A stretch of DNA of 13,044 nucleotides from NCBI GenBank assembly GCA_026967815.1, contig JAPUUO010000031.1, forward strand, positions 1 through 13,044, written 5' to 3'. This document shows positions 12,100-13,044 of the stretch, one piece after another. The notes under the pieces were generated by a model. That model saw nothing but the letters and a program-made list of their open reading frames with translations, ran no database searches and was not told where the DNA came from. Numbering within the stretch: the first letter of the stretch is position 1; each line of letters begins with the position of its first letter. The translations under genes and the position numbers were made by a program. The DNA is from Candidatus Bathyarchaeota archaeon. Its GTDB lineage: Archaea; Thermoproteota; Bathyarchaeia; Bathyarchaeales; Bathyarchaeaceae.

Positions 12100-13044
12100 T
12101 TACTCTTCAAGGAGACGGTTGAACAACTTTGCATATTCTTCTGCAACTTTTGACCAAGTGAAGTCTCTACTGTAAGCATAAGCTTTCTTCTCCAAGCTGA
12201 GCCTTAGTTCCTTATCTTCTAAAAGTCTGTCTATGCATTCAGCGATTGAGTCAGGGTTTCTAAACTTGCACAGTAATCCGCGTCCCTCTGCCAAAGCCTC
12301 TTCAGCGTGAAGGTATGGAGTCGATATTATGGCCTTGCCTGTTCCCAGAGCATATGTAAGTGTTCCGCTGCTTATCTGATTCCGGTCAACGTATGGAGTA
12401 ATATAGATATCTGTTGCTTGCAAATACCCTATTAGTTGCTGTTTAGAGAGAAAACGATTGTGAAACCTCACATGTTTCCATAATTGGAGTTCACCAACTA
12501 GCTTCATCAACCTCCTCCGATAACGCTCACCCATGGTCTTCCTAACCTCAGGATGGGTCTCTCCGATCACGAGGTAGAGAATTCTCGGTTCTTTTTCAAC
12601 AAGTGAAGGAAGAGAGCGAATGGCATATTCGATGCCCTTACCGCGACTTATCAACCCAAAGGTGGACAAAACTATTCTTCCTCTCATACCAAGGGTAGCC
12701 TTGGGCCTTTCACTAGTGACTAATGGGACATCGGGACAACCGTGTGGAATAATGCTGATTTTTTCACGGTGGGTGTCAAAGTTCTTTAACAGTCTCATAG
12801 CTGTTCTCGTCATAACAATGATTGAGGCGCTATGGCGTACGATGTTTCGTAAGACTTTTTGAGCCGTCGATCCAAAGTTTGGCACGATAGTGTGGAGTGT
12901 AGTTACTACTGGTTTCTGAATACCCTCGAAAAATGAGTTAATGTATTCTCCCCATTCTCCTCCAAAAAGCCCGAATTCGTGTTGGAGGTTCACCAGATTA
13001 ATTTTGGATAGATTAATGTAGCGAGCAGCTTGGATGTAGTCGTC
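12100..13044 (-). CDS. GT4-family glycosyltransferase, C-terminal 314 residues
   Basis: The frame is open to the right edge, so the 5' end is missing; an internal GTG at 12991-12993 is not the start, because the 17 codons above it (DDYIQAARYINLSKINL) read as normal family sequence. Retaining GT-B enzymes of this family transfer sugar from a nucleotide donor. Visible: NLQHEFGLFGGEWGEY, an acceptor-side motif of one GT4 subgroup; VVTTLHT; a Rossmann donor domain with LSTFGLISRGKGIEYAI; ITPYVDRNQISSGTLTYALG followed by GKAIISTPY in the nucleotide-sugar site; and a final DFTWSKVAEEYAKLF. No membrane segment is visible. The toroid gene follows after three bases, so both act together, probably on a mannose-type glycan given GH130 further on. 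Donor and acceptor are unknown. Confidence 0.9.
   Translation of the reverse strand, partial: DDYIQAARYINLSKINLVNLQHEFGLFGGEWGEYINSFFEGIQKPVVTTLHTIVPNFGSTAQKVLRNIVRHSASIIVMTRTAMRLLKNFDTHREKISIIPHGCPDVPLVTSERPKATLGMRGRIVLSTFGLISRGKGIEYAIRSLPSLVEKEPRILYLVIGETHPEVRKTMGERYRRRLMKLVGELQLWKHVRFHNRFLSKQQLIGYLQATDIYITPYVDRNQISSGTLTYALGTGKAIISTPYLHAEEALAEGRGLLCKFRNPDSIAECIDRLLEDKELRLSLEKKAYAYSRDFTWSKVAEEYAKLFNRLLEE

Noticed and set aside
1..13044. CRISPR arrays, tRNA or rRNA genes, complete insertion sequences, defence or toxin-antitoxin systems
   Set aside because: I looked for regularly spaced repeats, cloverleaf-like segments, transposase motifs and known defence motifs in all gaps and frames and saw none beyond the integrase remnant.

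Overview
This is an archaeal chromosome segment. The decisive evidence is the block at 2491-6270. It carries genes for ribosomal proteins S19e, L39e, L31e and L18Ae/LX, a PDCD5-like protein, initiation factor 6, prefoldin alpha and FtsY, in the order typical of archaea. The GTG and TTG starts, the GGAGGTGA-type ribosome binding sites and the TTTATA-type TATA boxes agree. A deep lineage such as Bathyarchaeia (TACK) is plausible from the mix of genes, but this is inference.

Layout. 1-780 (minus): a multi-pass membrane protein is tightly coupled to a secreted or surface-anchored protein that runs off the left edge. 781-1014: a gap with a long imperfect inverted repeat. 1015-1731 (plus): a dodecin-like protein lacking the usual flavin-stacking Trp, then a three-helix membrane protein. 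1903-2124 (minus): a small coiled-coil protein. 2227-2403 (plus): the C-terminal remnant of an archaeal tyrosine recombinase, including the probable nucleophile Tyr, ending next to the ribosomal promoter. 2411-6270 (plus): the translation and protein-targeting operon, driven by two tandem TATA boxes. Its genes overlap or are only a few bases apart. L31e carries an acidic N-terminal extension of about 110 residues.

6271-6651 (minus): a stand-alone LigD-type 3'-phosphoesterase domain, tail to tail with ftsY with no base between the stop codons. 6818-7048 (plus): a small winged-helix-like protein. 7155-9370 (plus): two metallopeptidases, an M29 aminopeptidase and an M20 peptidase. The M20 gene seems to start at a CTG codon.

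9486-13044 (minus): a carbohydrate region, in transcription order a GT4 glycosyltransferase (5' end outside the window), an (alpha/alpha)6-toroid protein, a two-CBS-domain protein and a GH130 glycoside phosphorylase or hydrolase. GT4, toroid and GH130 probably build and turn over a mannose-type glycan. The CBS protein has its own promoter framed by an inverted repeat and could be a regulator.

I see no CRISPR array, tRNA, rRNA, complete insertion sequence or recognisable defence system. The least ordinary items are the hidden integrase remnant, the acidic L31e, the Trp-less dodecin with the hairpin upstream, the stand-alone phosphoesterase, the CTG-start M20 gene and the GT4/toroid/CBS/GH130 group.
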